From the NCBI GenBank assembly GCA_036571765.1, contig BROE01000018.1, forward strand, positions 10,952,743 through 11,016,742: DNA of 64,000 nt, written 5' to 3'. The notes under the pieces were generated by a model. It made no database searches and had not been told where the DNA came from. It saw only the letters and a program-made list of their open reading frames with translations. Source of the DNA: Plecoglossus altivelis. Lineage: Eukaryota; Chordata; Actinopteri; Osmeriformes; Plecoglossidae. A program made the translations under genes and the position numbers. Below, piece after piece: positions 8,838-20,400 of the stretch (positions are counted from its first letter, which is position 1; every line of letters starts with the position of its first letter).

Positions 8838-11800
8838 CTAGAGAGACTTAGGCTGCCCCTTCAACTTTAAAATTCGCTCCGCATCCTTCGCACACTCTCG
8901 TATTCTATCCAGCTCCGCGTTGACATTCTCTTCCATCCATTCCTCCACAGCATCTGGAAAGAAGATGGCCCCCATCTCTACACGGAAATCTTTTATGAAG
9001 GTCTCCCACTTGTCCAGCAGTCTGACAGAGGACACAACAAAGACATTATACCACCTTCAAAGATCGAGAGAAACTATGGCCAAAACATTGACAAAGCCGA
9101 AGAACCAGGAAGTGGGTTGGATGTGAGACGTTTTTTCGGCTGGCTCTACCAAATTACAAACCCTCTGATTGGCAGAGGCTGATTGTTTCATTTTGCACTT
9201 GTAGACCTTGATTAGGCAGATTTTTGGCAATTACTATGCACAATTGTTTTGGTCGTTTTGAGTAAAAGCAAATACAACAGTCAAATGTAAATGTCTGTAC
9301 GTCTATCTAAACATTCAAGACACATATTCAAAAATATGACTCACGTTTTCAGTTCATTGTGAAAGGTTTCAATGTGTCTTGGGTTTGCAAAATTATACTT
9401 TCTCTGGTAGCGACCGAAGCCCCCTTTGATAAAGCTGTAGTGGTCAAACGGAGAAGACATCACAGTATCACGCATCATTTAAAAAACCATCTGAGATTAT
9501 TACCTTGAGATAAAGATCTTATGAGGATGGATGACAAGTAAATATAATGAAAGGACTCTCACAAGTGTTCCATGAGTTTGTTAACTTCAGCCTTCAGATG
9601 CATGTGAATTGTATGCACCCTATGGTAGATCTGCGAGCCAGCGAATGCACCATGCCCCTTACTGTAAAAAGAATAGAGTAGGTCGAAGGTCAAACTCTGT
9701 ACAGTAGAGAAAGCAAATGACAATGTGGAACTAATCAGAATATAATAAGAAAACTTTACAGAGGAACTACAAAGTGATGCAAGATCTTCTATTGTTTTCT
9801 TACCAAACATCTTTCTCCAACTCAATTTTACAGCCCAGTATGTGATGAGATTCATTGAGTGCCTTCTCACTAAAAGAGCCTGTGCAACACAGAAAAAGAA
9901 AGAACAGCCAAATGAATGCTTTCTGGCTAAGCTTGTCCTGCATTATGAATCAAATTGGCCTGCACTGGTGTAGGAACCGGGGGAACGTGTCCCCCTCAAT
10001 ATTGGAAAATGCTGCATGTGTCCCACTCAAACATTTGCCTATACTGCAGGGTTGAAAAAAGAAGTGTACATTTGAAACTTTTATTTTAAAGGCGCAACAG
10101 AGAAGCTATTGAGTTTTACCACCAAACCTGTATACTCCAGTGTCAAAGTCAATTTTAGTCCCTTGGTGTTGTGTATTATTATGTATTCACCCTTGGTCCT
10201 TGCCCACCTACCATGTTTGAGTGTCAGAAGACACATGGCCAGGGAGGGGAGGCCAACAGGAAGTAGTTCACATAACACCGTGTGATGCTCATATCTGGAA
10301 GTCACACATGCGAAACTGTTCAACTTTAGACAAGAATATTGCTGAAACAGTACTAGAGGCGATGCAAATGCACAATCTGTTTAGAAATGCTGAGATGGAT
10401 CTAAAAAGTCCCGTCATTAGGTCCTCGTCTGACCTTTGCCATCCAGTTAACACGATGCCTTGCAGCGCTATGGAGGGGTGTTTGGTGGACATGGAGGGCA
10501 TGACATTGAGCCAGGATAGGTGGTTTTGCAAGTGATGTTTAAGTGGCGGCCATATCTGGTTGATAAGCGAGGCACCTTTGAATGCACTGGCAAACCATAG
10601 GCTCCGGAACCCAGCAGATTCATACCTAGATATCAAGTTACCTGATGACCATGAAGGAGCACAATTGGTAACATTCTAAAACTCTAAAAGACAATTACAA
10701 GTGCTGCATTACAAGCCATACTATCAATGTCTAATGAAATATATGTGAAAGCAAACTACATACCAATAACAACTGGATCTACTGAACTCCGATAGTTCCA
10801 TATTGTTGGAATGGCAAGATTCTGTAGGCCAGACTCTGATGAAATATGAATTGTCAGTCAAGCAACCACTGACTCAGCAAGAGACATGTAAGTGTAAATA
10901 TATACTTTATGTAATTTCATTGTAGTACATACAAACCTATGCTGATTTTCATGTCAAACTGAACTCAAAGAATTGACTGAATCTGATGCATGATGATGAC
11001 AATACTATACCTTGGATTGATTTAGGGCTTATTTTTCTTAACATATCATCCCACATCAGGACTCGGAGCCCTGTTCTCTTTTCAGAGATGAAGCGGGCCA
11101 TTTCCACCGTATGCTTCATGAACAACTTATCAACACCTCCCTTGTTGCCTTGTAACCAATTCTTGGAATCTTCACCGGTCCCCAGACCAAAAACCTATGC
11201 ACCACAAGAGACAGCATTATAATACAGAGCTAACCAAAAATGTACTTCGAAATTTGACTTGCTGTTAGAGACACTGGGAAAGCTCTGTCAGACCAGGGAG
11301 GGTGTCTCACTTCATCGGCCCCCATGTGGAACCAGGTGGCCTCTGGATGAACGGCCAAGACTTGGGACACCATGCTTTTCACAAGGGTCACGGAAAGGGG
11401 ATGGTGAGGATTCAGACTGTTGGGTAACTCCATCACTTCCCTCAGGGGGAAGTACTGCTTATGCTTCAACACAAACTAAATGCAGAAGAATTGTTTTAGT
11501 GGGGTTTGAACCAATAACTGTAACTATATCTACTCAATAATAGTACAACACATGCAATATGAGATAATGCTGTTGGATCTGGATCCATTTTTTTTTAAAT
11601 CGTAAATATTAAGTTAACAGAAGGATTATACACCACAGTGCATATTGAATCGTGTTCAAAAAGTGCAGAGGCATTCTGGATGAGCTGCTGCATACCTCAA
11701 GGTGTCCAAACACTTGAACAAGAGGGATGATATCCAGTTTGTTAAGTTTGGCAAGGCTCTTTATTTTCTCTATGTCTTCAATGCTGCCCCATAAAAACAG

Positions 11801-12599
11801 AGACATAAAACATATTACGTCTTTACGTAATGTCCAGTGGCCAAAGGTTGCTTTTCTGTCATGTTGACAAGTGTACTGATGGTCACCTGTATGCATATGG
11901 TGATCTGAGAATCTGTAGGTCGTCATAATAGGGGAACATATCCTCGTACTCTAACAGTATCCCATCGGCACCCAGATATGAAATCAGAGGAAAGATCTGG
12001 AATGGAAACAATCATAGTCTCTCTAGATCTGGTGGGAGATGTTTTGTTCAGCATCAATTAGCAGAACAACAACTGCAATCCTTGTCTGTTGGAAAATATA
12101 AGAACAACATAATAATACTGACACAACACGTTATTTGGAAGTTGAGGTCAACCTTTCTCACCTGCTCTAGGTAATTCACTTTGGGTGCAGCACCTTTTAG
12201 ATCCAGGTGGACTATCTTCAGAAGGGTTTTATTCAAAGGTGCTACTATCTTCACTTTGTCTGCCCTATCAGACTTGTCAACTTGTGGCACCGCTGGGATG
12301 ATCTTTAGCTTCTTTTCTTCCTTTGACTTCAGAGGATCAATCCTATCTATTTTCTTTTCCAGGGATCTTTGCCAGAAGTTCCCAGGATTAATAACAGTCT
12401 TCCTGTTACGCCTCTTTGCGCTGAGATTAGAAGCAAAATAAAATGAGATATTTCATGGCGTGGAGTTTCATTCGAACTAGATCATTGAACTGTCCAGCAC
12501 TTGATGAATGGGACCTTACCTTAAATCAAAAAACAAAAGTTTGACAACAGTTATAACGACCAGAGCGATTACAATCGGCCTTATAACCTTAGTAGCCAT
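8838..12599 (-). CDS. hexd: Hexosaminidase D, membrane-anchored form
   Basis: This is a glycoside hydrolase family 20-type beta-N-acetylhexosaminidase related to human HEXD. Thirteen exons (5'>3'): 12520-12599, 12162-12420, 11887-11996, 11696-11783, 11311-11475, 11011-11194, 10764-10835, 10434-10641, 10212-10294, 9804-9879, 9563-9661, 9345-9434 and 8838-9021, giving 565 aa. Residues about 5-25 are a hydrophobic signal anchor (VIRPIVIALVVITVV), followed by a basic stem. Human HEXD as I recall it starts directly at the catalytic part and lacks this leader. The catalytic region begins near KIVHLDLKGAAPKVNYLEQ. It contains GILLEYEDMFPY, IIPLVQVFGHLEFVLKH, the GH20 Asp233-Glu234 pair in FHMGADEV, WFASAFKGA and GIVLTGWQRYEHHTVLCELLP, and ends in the conserved FFPDAVEEWMEENV tail. 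The anchor suggests a type II protein of the secretory pathway, which is inference. Confidence 0.93.
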
Positions 12600-13302
12600 G
12601 GTGTTTCACCTGTCATAAAACAATAGGGCACAGCACGGTTAAACACATAAACGAATACAAAGCCATACAACATATTTTTGCATTCACTGCTTGCATTCCA
12701 CCAACATTACGCATCATTGTGATGTCGATTTGATTTCATACATAGTTTACTTACCATAACATCTGCTTATTCTATCTTCACCGGCTAACAAACATCCTTT
12801 GATAGCGATGTGTCATCCGAAAACTGCTCAACAGTAGCTCGAAAACATTCTGGAACTACACGCGCACTTCCGTGTGTTCCGTCCTCCTCTCGTCTGGCTG
12901 GATCTGTGACGGTCGGTTCGAAGTCTTTGTTTCTTCCATACAGCTAAACACATATGTATATCTTTACATATATTTATACATGTAAATACATTTAAATAAT
13001 TTAAATATATTTATTTTTCTTTCCTTTGTATGTACATAGATACATCATTCACTTTTCATTTTCATTATATATAGCCCCTATAGCCCATTTGCCATGTGGG
13101 TATAGCCGATGGACTAAGCAATAATATCATCAGGTAATAAAGCCAATCAAAAGGCTATCCTTTTATATGACACCTTTTTTATGACTGGTAGGTAGGTACC
13201 TCACCGTGGAAGCGCCAGTGCGCCCCCGTATGGTAATTTATAGACGACCTGCATTGGAAGGGTTCCTTCATAGTCAGACCATTTTAATACAACGTATAAG
13301 CT
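12600..13302. other. hexd 5' flank and AT-rich spacer
   Basis: This holds the probable hexd promoter and 5' UTR, with ACTTCCG (ETS-like) near 12865 and no obvious TATA box. Beyond it is AT-rich sequence (12940-13080) and spacer up to the 3' end of the LINE. No coding exon was seen. Confidence 0.45.
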
Positions 13303-14317
13303 TTCAGAATCACAATAAGTTTTATTCGCTATGCAAGATATACAAACACAGAATTTACTATGGCAGGAAAGTGCAAACATAGAACATATATGGAACATAA
13401 TAAAGGTAGACAAAAATATAATACAAATATAATATAAAATACAAATAAGATAAAAAGTGGGCACTAGCTGTACAGATGGGGGGAATATAACTATAGTAAG
13501 TGAGATATATATAGTATAGGGGGAGAGAGGGTATATACACAGTAGTGCAACAGTGGGAGAGGGGGGTATATACACATTAGTGCAAACAGTGGTGCAAAAT
13601 CACAGTAGTAAGTTTTAAGTTGTCATGTGCTAAAGGGGCTTGTGCAGTAGGATTCCGGAATGGGGGTGTGGGGGTGTTGGTAGTTTGTGGCAATGTCATA
13701 CTGAGTCCTTGGCCCTGTTGAAGAGGGCAATAGCAGAGGGGTAGAAACTGTTCCTGTGGCGAGAGGTTTTGGTCCTGAGCAGCTGAAGCACATAGTGTCC
13801 AGGGTGGGAGGAGTCGACCACTATCTTCCTCAATCGCCTCAAAAACCTCGAGGTGTGCAGGTCCTCGAGGGATGGCAGATTGCAGCCCATCACCTTCTCG
13901 GCTGCACGGATTATACGCTGCAGTCTGCTCTTGTCCTTGGCAGTGGCAGCAGCATCCCAGACAGTGATGGAGGAGGACTCAATAAGAATAGAAGAATATA
14001 TAGAATTGCACTATCGTTGTCTTTGGCAGATTGAATTTCTTCAGCTGCCGCAGGAAGTACATCCTCTGCTGAGCTTTCTTAATAAGTGAGCTGATGTTCA
14101 GCTCCTACTTGAGGTCCTTGGAGAGTGTGGTGCCCAGGAAACGGAGGGACTCCACAGTGTTGACCCGGGAGTTGCACAGGGTGATGGGGGGGAGTGGGGC
14201 TGGGTCCTTTCTGAAGTCCACAACCATCTCCACTGTCTTCGGAGCATTTAGCTCGAGGTTGTTCTGGCTACACCAGGTCACCAGGTTGTCAGCTTCCCAC
14301 CTGCAGTCAGACTTATA

Positions 14318-14780
14318 ACGGTAACGAAGGAAAAGTAACAAAAATTAACGAGGGAAAGTAACGAAAAGTAACGAAGGAAAGGTAACGAAAAGTAACGAAG
14401 GAAAAGTAACGAAAAGTAACGAAGGAAAAGTAACGAAAAGTAACGATGGAAAGTAACGAGGAGTAACGAAGGAAAAGTAACGAAAAGTAACGAAGGAAAA
14501 GTAACGAAAGGAGTAACGAAGGAAAAGTAACGAAAAGTAACGAAGGAAAAGTAACGAAAAGTAACGATGGAAAGTAACGAGGAGTAACGAAGGAAAAGTA
14601 ACGAAAAGTAACGATGGAAAGTAACGAGGAGTAACGAAGGAAAAGTAACGAAAAGTAATGAAGGAAAAGTAACAAAAAGTAAGGAGGGAAAGTAACGAAA
14701 AGTAACGAGGAATAGTAACAAAAAGTTACGAAGGAAAAGTTACGAAAAGTAACGAGGAAAAAGTTATGAGGTAACTAAGT
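14318..14780. repeat. GTAACGA minisatellite, about 460 bp
   Basis: A tandem array is built from two alternating modules, GTAACGAAAA and GTAACGAAGGAAAA (about 24 bp combined). GTAACGATGGAAA and GTAACGAGGA variants form a higher-order pattern around 14440-14640. It lies inside the LINE, exactly between the remnants of the RT fingers and thumb regions. The long open frames crossing it are a by-product of the periodic sequence and are not genes. Confidence 0.93.
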
Positions 14781-15661
14781 AAGGAAGAAGAAAAGAGGCA
14801 GTTTTTCCTGTTTCAACATGATTTGTAATCATTTGCAAGTTATGTAAAGCATTCAATGGAAAATGATACATAAGAGTCTTTGTTTTCTAGGTGGGTAAGA
14901 GCCAGATGGAGGGTTGAGAAAATTGCATCGTCTGTGCAGGGGTTCGGACGGTATGCAAACTGGAGCAGGTCGAGTGTGTTGGGGAGGCTGGTTTTTATGT
15001 TCTTCATGACTAACTTCTCAAAGCACATCATTATGATGGGGGTCAGTGCTATGGGGTGGTAGTCATTCAGACAGGACACAGGGGATTTCTTTGGTACAGG
15101 TATGATTGTTGTGGATTTGAGACTACTACTGGGTCAGCGAGGTGTTGAAGATGTCTGTTAGGACATGTGTCAGCTGTACAGCACAGTCTTTCAGTACACG
15201 GCCAGGTATATTGTCGGGGCCTGCAGCCTTGTGTGGGTTGATCCTAGATAGGGTCTTCCTTACGTCGGCTGGAGACAGACAGAGTGCCTGGTCGTTGGGG
15301 GGAGTGGGTAGTTTTTGTGCTCTAGGGAGGTGTTGAAGATATTGGTGAACACCGGGGACAGCTGATCAGCACAGTGCTTCAGCGTGGCAGGGGAGACAGC
15401 GTCCGGTCCAGCTGCTTTGCGGGGGTTTCGTTTCTTGAACACTTTGTTGATTTCCCTCTCTTGAATAGAGAGCATTGTGTAGGTGTTGATGGTTAATGCG
15501 GTGGGGGGTGGGGAGGGGGGTCTGCGGTGGCATTGGGGGTGTTACAGGACTGTCCGATTGTCTTTCAAATCTGCAGTAGAACTCATTCAGGTCGTCGGCC
15601 AGGCGGGAGTCATTTGTGGTGGGTATGGCCCTGGGCTTGTAGTTTGTAATCTGCCAGCCGG

Positions 15662-15998
15662 GGAAGTCGTGGCCTAATAGTTAGGGAGTCGGGCTTGTAA
15701 CCTGCAAGTTGCTGGTTTGATTCTCACACCGGCAGGAATTGAAGGTGGGGATTGTGAATAAACAGCACTCTCTCTGCCTTCAATACCCTGACTAAGGTGC
15801 CCTTGAGCAAGGCACCGAACCCCCAATTGCTTCCCAGGCGCTGGAGCAATAGCTGCCCATTGCTCTGGGTGTATGTTCACTGTGTGCGCGTGCAGTTGCC
15901 CACTACTCACTGCTGTGTGTGCACTTGGATGGGTTAAATGCAGAGGTAAATTTCGAGTATGGGTCTCCATACTTGACAATACGTCACTTCACTTCACT
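15662..15998 (+). mobile_element. tRNA-derived SINE nested in the LINE
   Basis: The 5' head has pol III promoter boxes: GTGGCCTAATAGTTAGGGAG (A-box region) and GGTTTGATTCTC (B-box). A body of about 250 bp contains AAGGTGCCCTTGAGCAAGGC and CACTTGGATGGGTTAAATGC, and the element ends in CACTTCACTTCACT repeats. It is on the opposite strand to the host LINE and splits its coding remnants. The head resembles the tRNA-like part of the element at 21031-21202. Confidence 0.8.
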
Positions 15999-16350
15999 GA
16001 GCCCCCTCCAGACAGAAGTAGAGTTGTTTGCAGAGAATTGGTCTGTCAGTTTCTCTGAGTACCATCATGTAGCGTCCCTTACCACCCTGCTAAATAACTT
16101 TTTAGACTCCTTGAATCTTTACTTGTCCCCACTTATAGTCCTCACAGAAGCTGATGTACGACGTTACAGCCTCAGTGAGCTCATCCAGGCCAGTTGTAGC
16201 AGCAGCAAACATTTCCCAGTCAGTGCAATCCAAGGTAGCCCTGAGAACCTCCACAGCCTCACTGGACCATTGTTTGTGTGTCCTCACTGCAGGTTTGCAG
16301 AGTTTAAGTGTCTTTGTTACTTTTTTCACACAAATGTAATTAACCACATT

Positions 16351-17417
16351 AAAATAAAATGCACAATATTCTATGTTATATATGACTGGGCTAATTTGTG
16401 ACAGAGACTTAAATATGTTCTATATTTACAGGTGTTACTCACTCTGTGGCCCGTTATTCTTTACAATAGCTAGAACCTATTTTCTGTATTTCGTCACATT
16501 TTCAAAATTCTTAACACCCAACGTCTTTCAAATCACGACTCGCAAAATTTTACACTTAGACACAATCACCACCAAAACGTTATGTGGACTAGCCTACCAA
16601 CAAGCCCATATTAATGTTTTCTAAGGCCTACATTTTTCAAACGTATTCATCAAGTTTTAAAACTAACACAGCAGATAATTTAATTTACTGCAAGTTGCAA
16701 GGCATGACTGAAGATTTTTTTCTAGGTGCAAAGACTATTGCTCAAGGCAAAAAGTGATGTGGAACCAAATGCAAATGAAAGGTTTGCTTATCGGCAAATG
16801 GTGCAGGCTACAAATGACGATATATAGCTTATTTTCTTAATTACTCAAGAGTCATTAAATGACACAAAACATATTGAAGCTTCCATTGTGTCTGATTCAT
16901 TCTTGTAAGACATACTGCTGTACATATCTAACACCAGAGGGCTGTAATTCTTGTTTTGTTTAGACATTTTACGAACAAAGGAATTGTGTAGGCCTGATGC
17001 CACTCTGTTCATGTTTTTACTGGTTAATGTTTTATGACTGACTTACAAGTGTGCATATTAGGTGTCCACGTGGTTGAAACCTGTAGGTGTTATAGAATGA
17101 GTTGATATTAGACATGTATGATGTGTTTTGGCAGTTTCGGTGCATTGGGAATTGGAAAATAACTGTTACAGTTGTGTGAAAGTTGGTTCAATTAATCAAG
17201 GAGATTTGAAAGGTGTATGAGAAAGTTATGAGGAGTTTCGAAAATGTTGCATAAATATTGAAAAATTAAGACTTTTAACTCATGTGAAAAATAAAAAACC
17301 TATCCCCCATCTATCCTTTCACTTCCTTTGCCCTTTTGTTGTTATGACTACGAGGTCGTAAATCCGCCATGTTTTCCCTCTAGTATCGTTGCGACAGAGA
17401 CGGAGAAGTCAAACGAC
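16351..17417. other. AT-rich spacer and e4f1 5' flank
   Basis: No coding exon is recognised. The final 80 bases before the e4f1 ATG would be its 5' UTR and core promoter. No TATA box is evident at a convincing distance. Confidence 0.4.
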
Positions 17418-20400
17418 ATGAATGTAGAAAATAATAATACGGCAGAAACAGAGAGTGAGCAAACGGATCACGGCAACATCATTACGATTCAAACTACACT
17501 AGGAGACGAAGGTAAAACGATTTGATTACAGTCATAGCGTTTTATTTGTAAAGGCGGCTCTGTGGGCCTGCTCCGATTATGTCATTTTATTTAGCCAGCT
17601 AGCCTAGCAAGCTTGTAATAGGTTCTCAGTCAGGGCTGTCAATTCCTAGATTCAGTGTACAGCTAGCTAGCTTAGCTCGCTAACTAGCCTATCTAGCTAA
17701 CAACAGCAGTATTTTGGTTGCATGCTGAAAAACACCTTATAGCAAAGGAGGTTCATTCTACTCATTTATGAATGTCGAGTTAGTTCACCATATATTAACA
17801 TCAGTGCGTCTTGACCCAGTATTTATCTTGCCAGCTAAATAGCTGGTTAACAATCTAACGTTATTTACCTTTGTTTGTTATTAAGTAGGTACTTTGTTAG
17901 CCCGTACACTAAACCTTTCTGAGGGCACATTCGTTTTTCATGTGCTGTCTTTTTAGATGAGGATGTACACAAGTGCGGACGCTGCCAGACGGAGTTCTCC
18001 ACGCTGGAGGCTTTCATCCAACACAAGCTGCACCAGAACTGCAAGCGACGCCTTGAAGCGGAAACCCACGTCAAAAAACCAAAGTGTGATAAACAAGAGG
18101 TATTCCAGTGTTTAAAAATATGCGTGCCCGTGATTGTTACAATAGCGGCTTGACTTTCAGCACCTCAAGCTCCGTTGCTTCCCCAATAGTTCTTATCCGC
18201 GATGGTTGGACAGTAAAACACTACAGTTTGCGTTCTTTGTTTCAGGTGTCCACCTCTGATGGACCCGCTGCTGGCGAGGTGAACGTGTACTTGTCTTCTG
18301 ACGATCCAGACAAGTCAAACACCAATGGTAAATCACCTCCCGGTGACAATACAGCGCCAGGATCAGTTAAACCCTTTAGAATGTCGGCGCTAAACCATGA
18401 AACTGAATCGGCAGCGTTGTTTCTCCTGTAGTTGTGACGGAGGGCAGATTGTCCCGGGGACGGAGGAAGAGGACGGCTACAGCGAAGGCTTCTGAGGATG
18501 CAGAAGGTGTAGAAGCCACCCACAGTCCCGACAGCGGTGACAACAGCAGGACCATTTTCAAGATCAACACCGACGGACGCTACGTGTGTGATGTTTGTGA
18601 CAAGACTTTCAAAACAGTGAGTCATACTGACGATTTGCATCCATTAATATCCCCCCTTACTCCAGCATAAATGTGTTCATGTTCAACTTGACTGCTTGCC
18701 TGCAACTCACATACCAAGTGGAAAATGCCCTCCTTGTCTATTTCATTCCAGACCAACATCCTGAGAACCCATATGATTACCCACAGTGGAATGAAGAACT
18801 TCCCTTGTGAGCTGTGTGGGAATGCCTTCCGCACCAAAGGCTCCCTGATTCGTCACAACCGCCGCCACACAGGTAAAAGAGGCGGGCTCAAAACTCATGT
18901 CTTCTCTGTTTTTATTGGTATTTGTTTGTTCCTTGTGGGCGTGACAACGGAAAGAACATGAATTCAAAAGTGTCACAATGTCAGCTCTTTTTACCTGTAA
19001 GATATAGCTGCACATTAATGCTGACAGTCACAGCTCCATGTTGACTATTTGGAACATGAACTGTCTCAATGGAGTGGACGACAAGGAACCTCTGTGAACA
19101 CAGCATCGTTTCTTTCCTCCCGTTATCTTCTCCATCTTTTCTTCCACAGACGAGCGCCCCTACAGATGTAGCCTCTGTGGGCTCTCCTTCCGGGAGTCAG
19201 GGGCCCTGACCAGGCACCTCAAGTCCATCACCCCGTGCACAGAGAAGATCCGCTTCAACCAGTACAAAGAGATACTCGTCAGCAAGGATGGAGTGCAGAA
19301 AGGTACCGCGCTCATCGGCTGACGGAAGACATTGAGACGTCCACATTCATTTTGTTTGTTTTTTGTTTTGTTTTTTTCTTCTCCTGGCCTCATAACTGGT
19401 TGATGAAAGGAACGTCCGCGTAAAAGCGTTTTCCGTCCAGCCAGCCAACGACAGCGCTGTGTGTTTCAGGTGTAGAGATGCCCTCGTCCCAGCTGGCTGG
19501 CCAGCAGGACGTAGACGAACAACAGCTGGAGGACAAGGCCGCCGTGGTCAGCGTGGTGGAGTGTCCCACCCAGCAGGTCATCCATGAGGTCCACTTCATG
19601 GAGGTCGAGGGTCCTGCAGAGGAGGAGCAGGTGAGTGTCGGCTGTCTCATTGGTCCGTAAATGGTCAAACATAAGGGCCGTATGTTGAACATGACAATAT
19701 GTTAACTGTACCTCATCCCCACCCCCGTACTGTTTCTTGCCATTTACTCTGTTTGCTGTTGACGCCAGCTCCTCCTGCGCTCTCTCCCTCTGTGTCCAGG
19801 TGGTGGAGGAACAGTCTTCAGCCGAGGTCCTCGCCGTGGGAGACAACCTCATTTGCCAGGCCATCATCAACTCCGGCATCGCCCTGGCAACGGAGGTGGC
19901 AGTGAAGGGGGAAGAGGGTGAGGCGGAGGGGGACGTCGAGGACGAGCAGACGACGGAGGAGGGGCCTAAAGACGTTCTGCAGGTGCCAGATGCGGAGGGA
20001 AGAATGACGGAGATCCAAGTGACGGAAGAATGTGTGGAAATGGAGGCAGAGCTTGAAGACACTCTGGTGAGCAAAGGATGGGCTTGTTACTGGTTAGGTG
20101 GAGGCCTGTGTGGTCTTGAAGTTGGTGTTTCATCTAGTAGCATGCTTTCGAATTATTACTATGATTATCTTTAATATGTTATATATATATATATATATTA
20201 TTATTATTCTATTATTATTTTCTCTCAGTACATTTGTCATCCACCATTGTGTCTCCAATATTGTCCAAAATGTTCTTTCCCCCCGCAGGAAATGTCTGAC
20301 AGGGAGGAGGAGCAGCCGTCCTCTAAAATGCACAAGTGTCCTCACTGTAATCGCTCCTTCAAGGGACTCAACTACCTGCGCTTTCATGTGAAAGGCCATC

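Larger units (their letters stand above)
13303..16350 (-). mobile_element. Decayed non-LTR retrotransposon (L2/CR1-like LINE)
   Basis: On the minus strand, in element order, these coding remnants are seen. Around 16270-16110: SSEAVEVLRATLDCTDWEMF and TSYISFCED (linker between endonuclease and RT). At 15440-15330: RKAAGPDAVSPATLKHCADQ (RT fingers). At 15080-14840: SCLNDYHPIALTPIIMMCFEK and LQFAYRPNPCTDDA. At 14290-14105: NLVTWCSQNNLELNAPKT and SLRFLGTTLSKDLK. At 13890-13700: LPSLEDLHTSRF and HRNSFYPSAIALFN (C-terminus). A 3' UTR-like tail ends near 13303 in GAATAAAACTTATTGTGATTCTGA. The polymerase core (FADD motif region) is missing and a tandem array sits in its place. Frames are broken at several points and a SINE is inserted, so the element is inactive. 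Clade placement is by motif recall. Confidence 0.85.

Noticed and set aside
14278..14721. Long Ser/Leu/Phe/Arg-Tyr open frames (147 and 120 codons)
   Set aside because: They are translations of the GTAACGA minisatellite, whose period keeps frames open.
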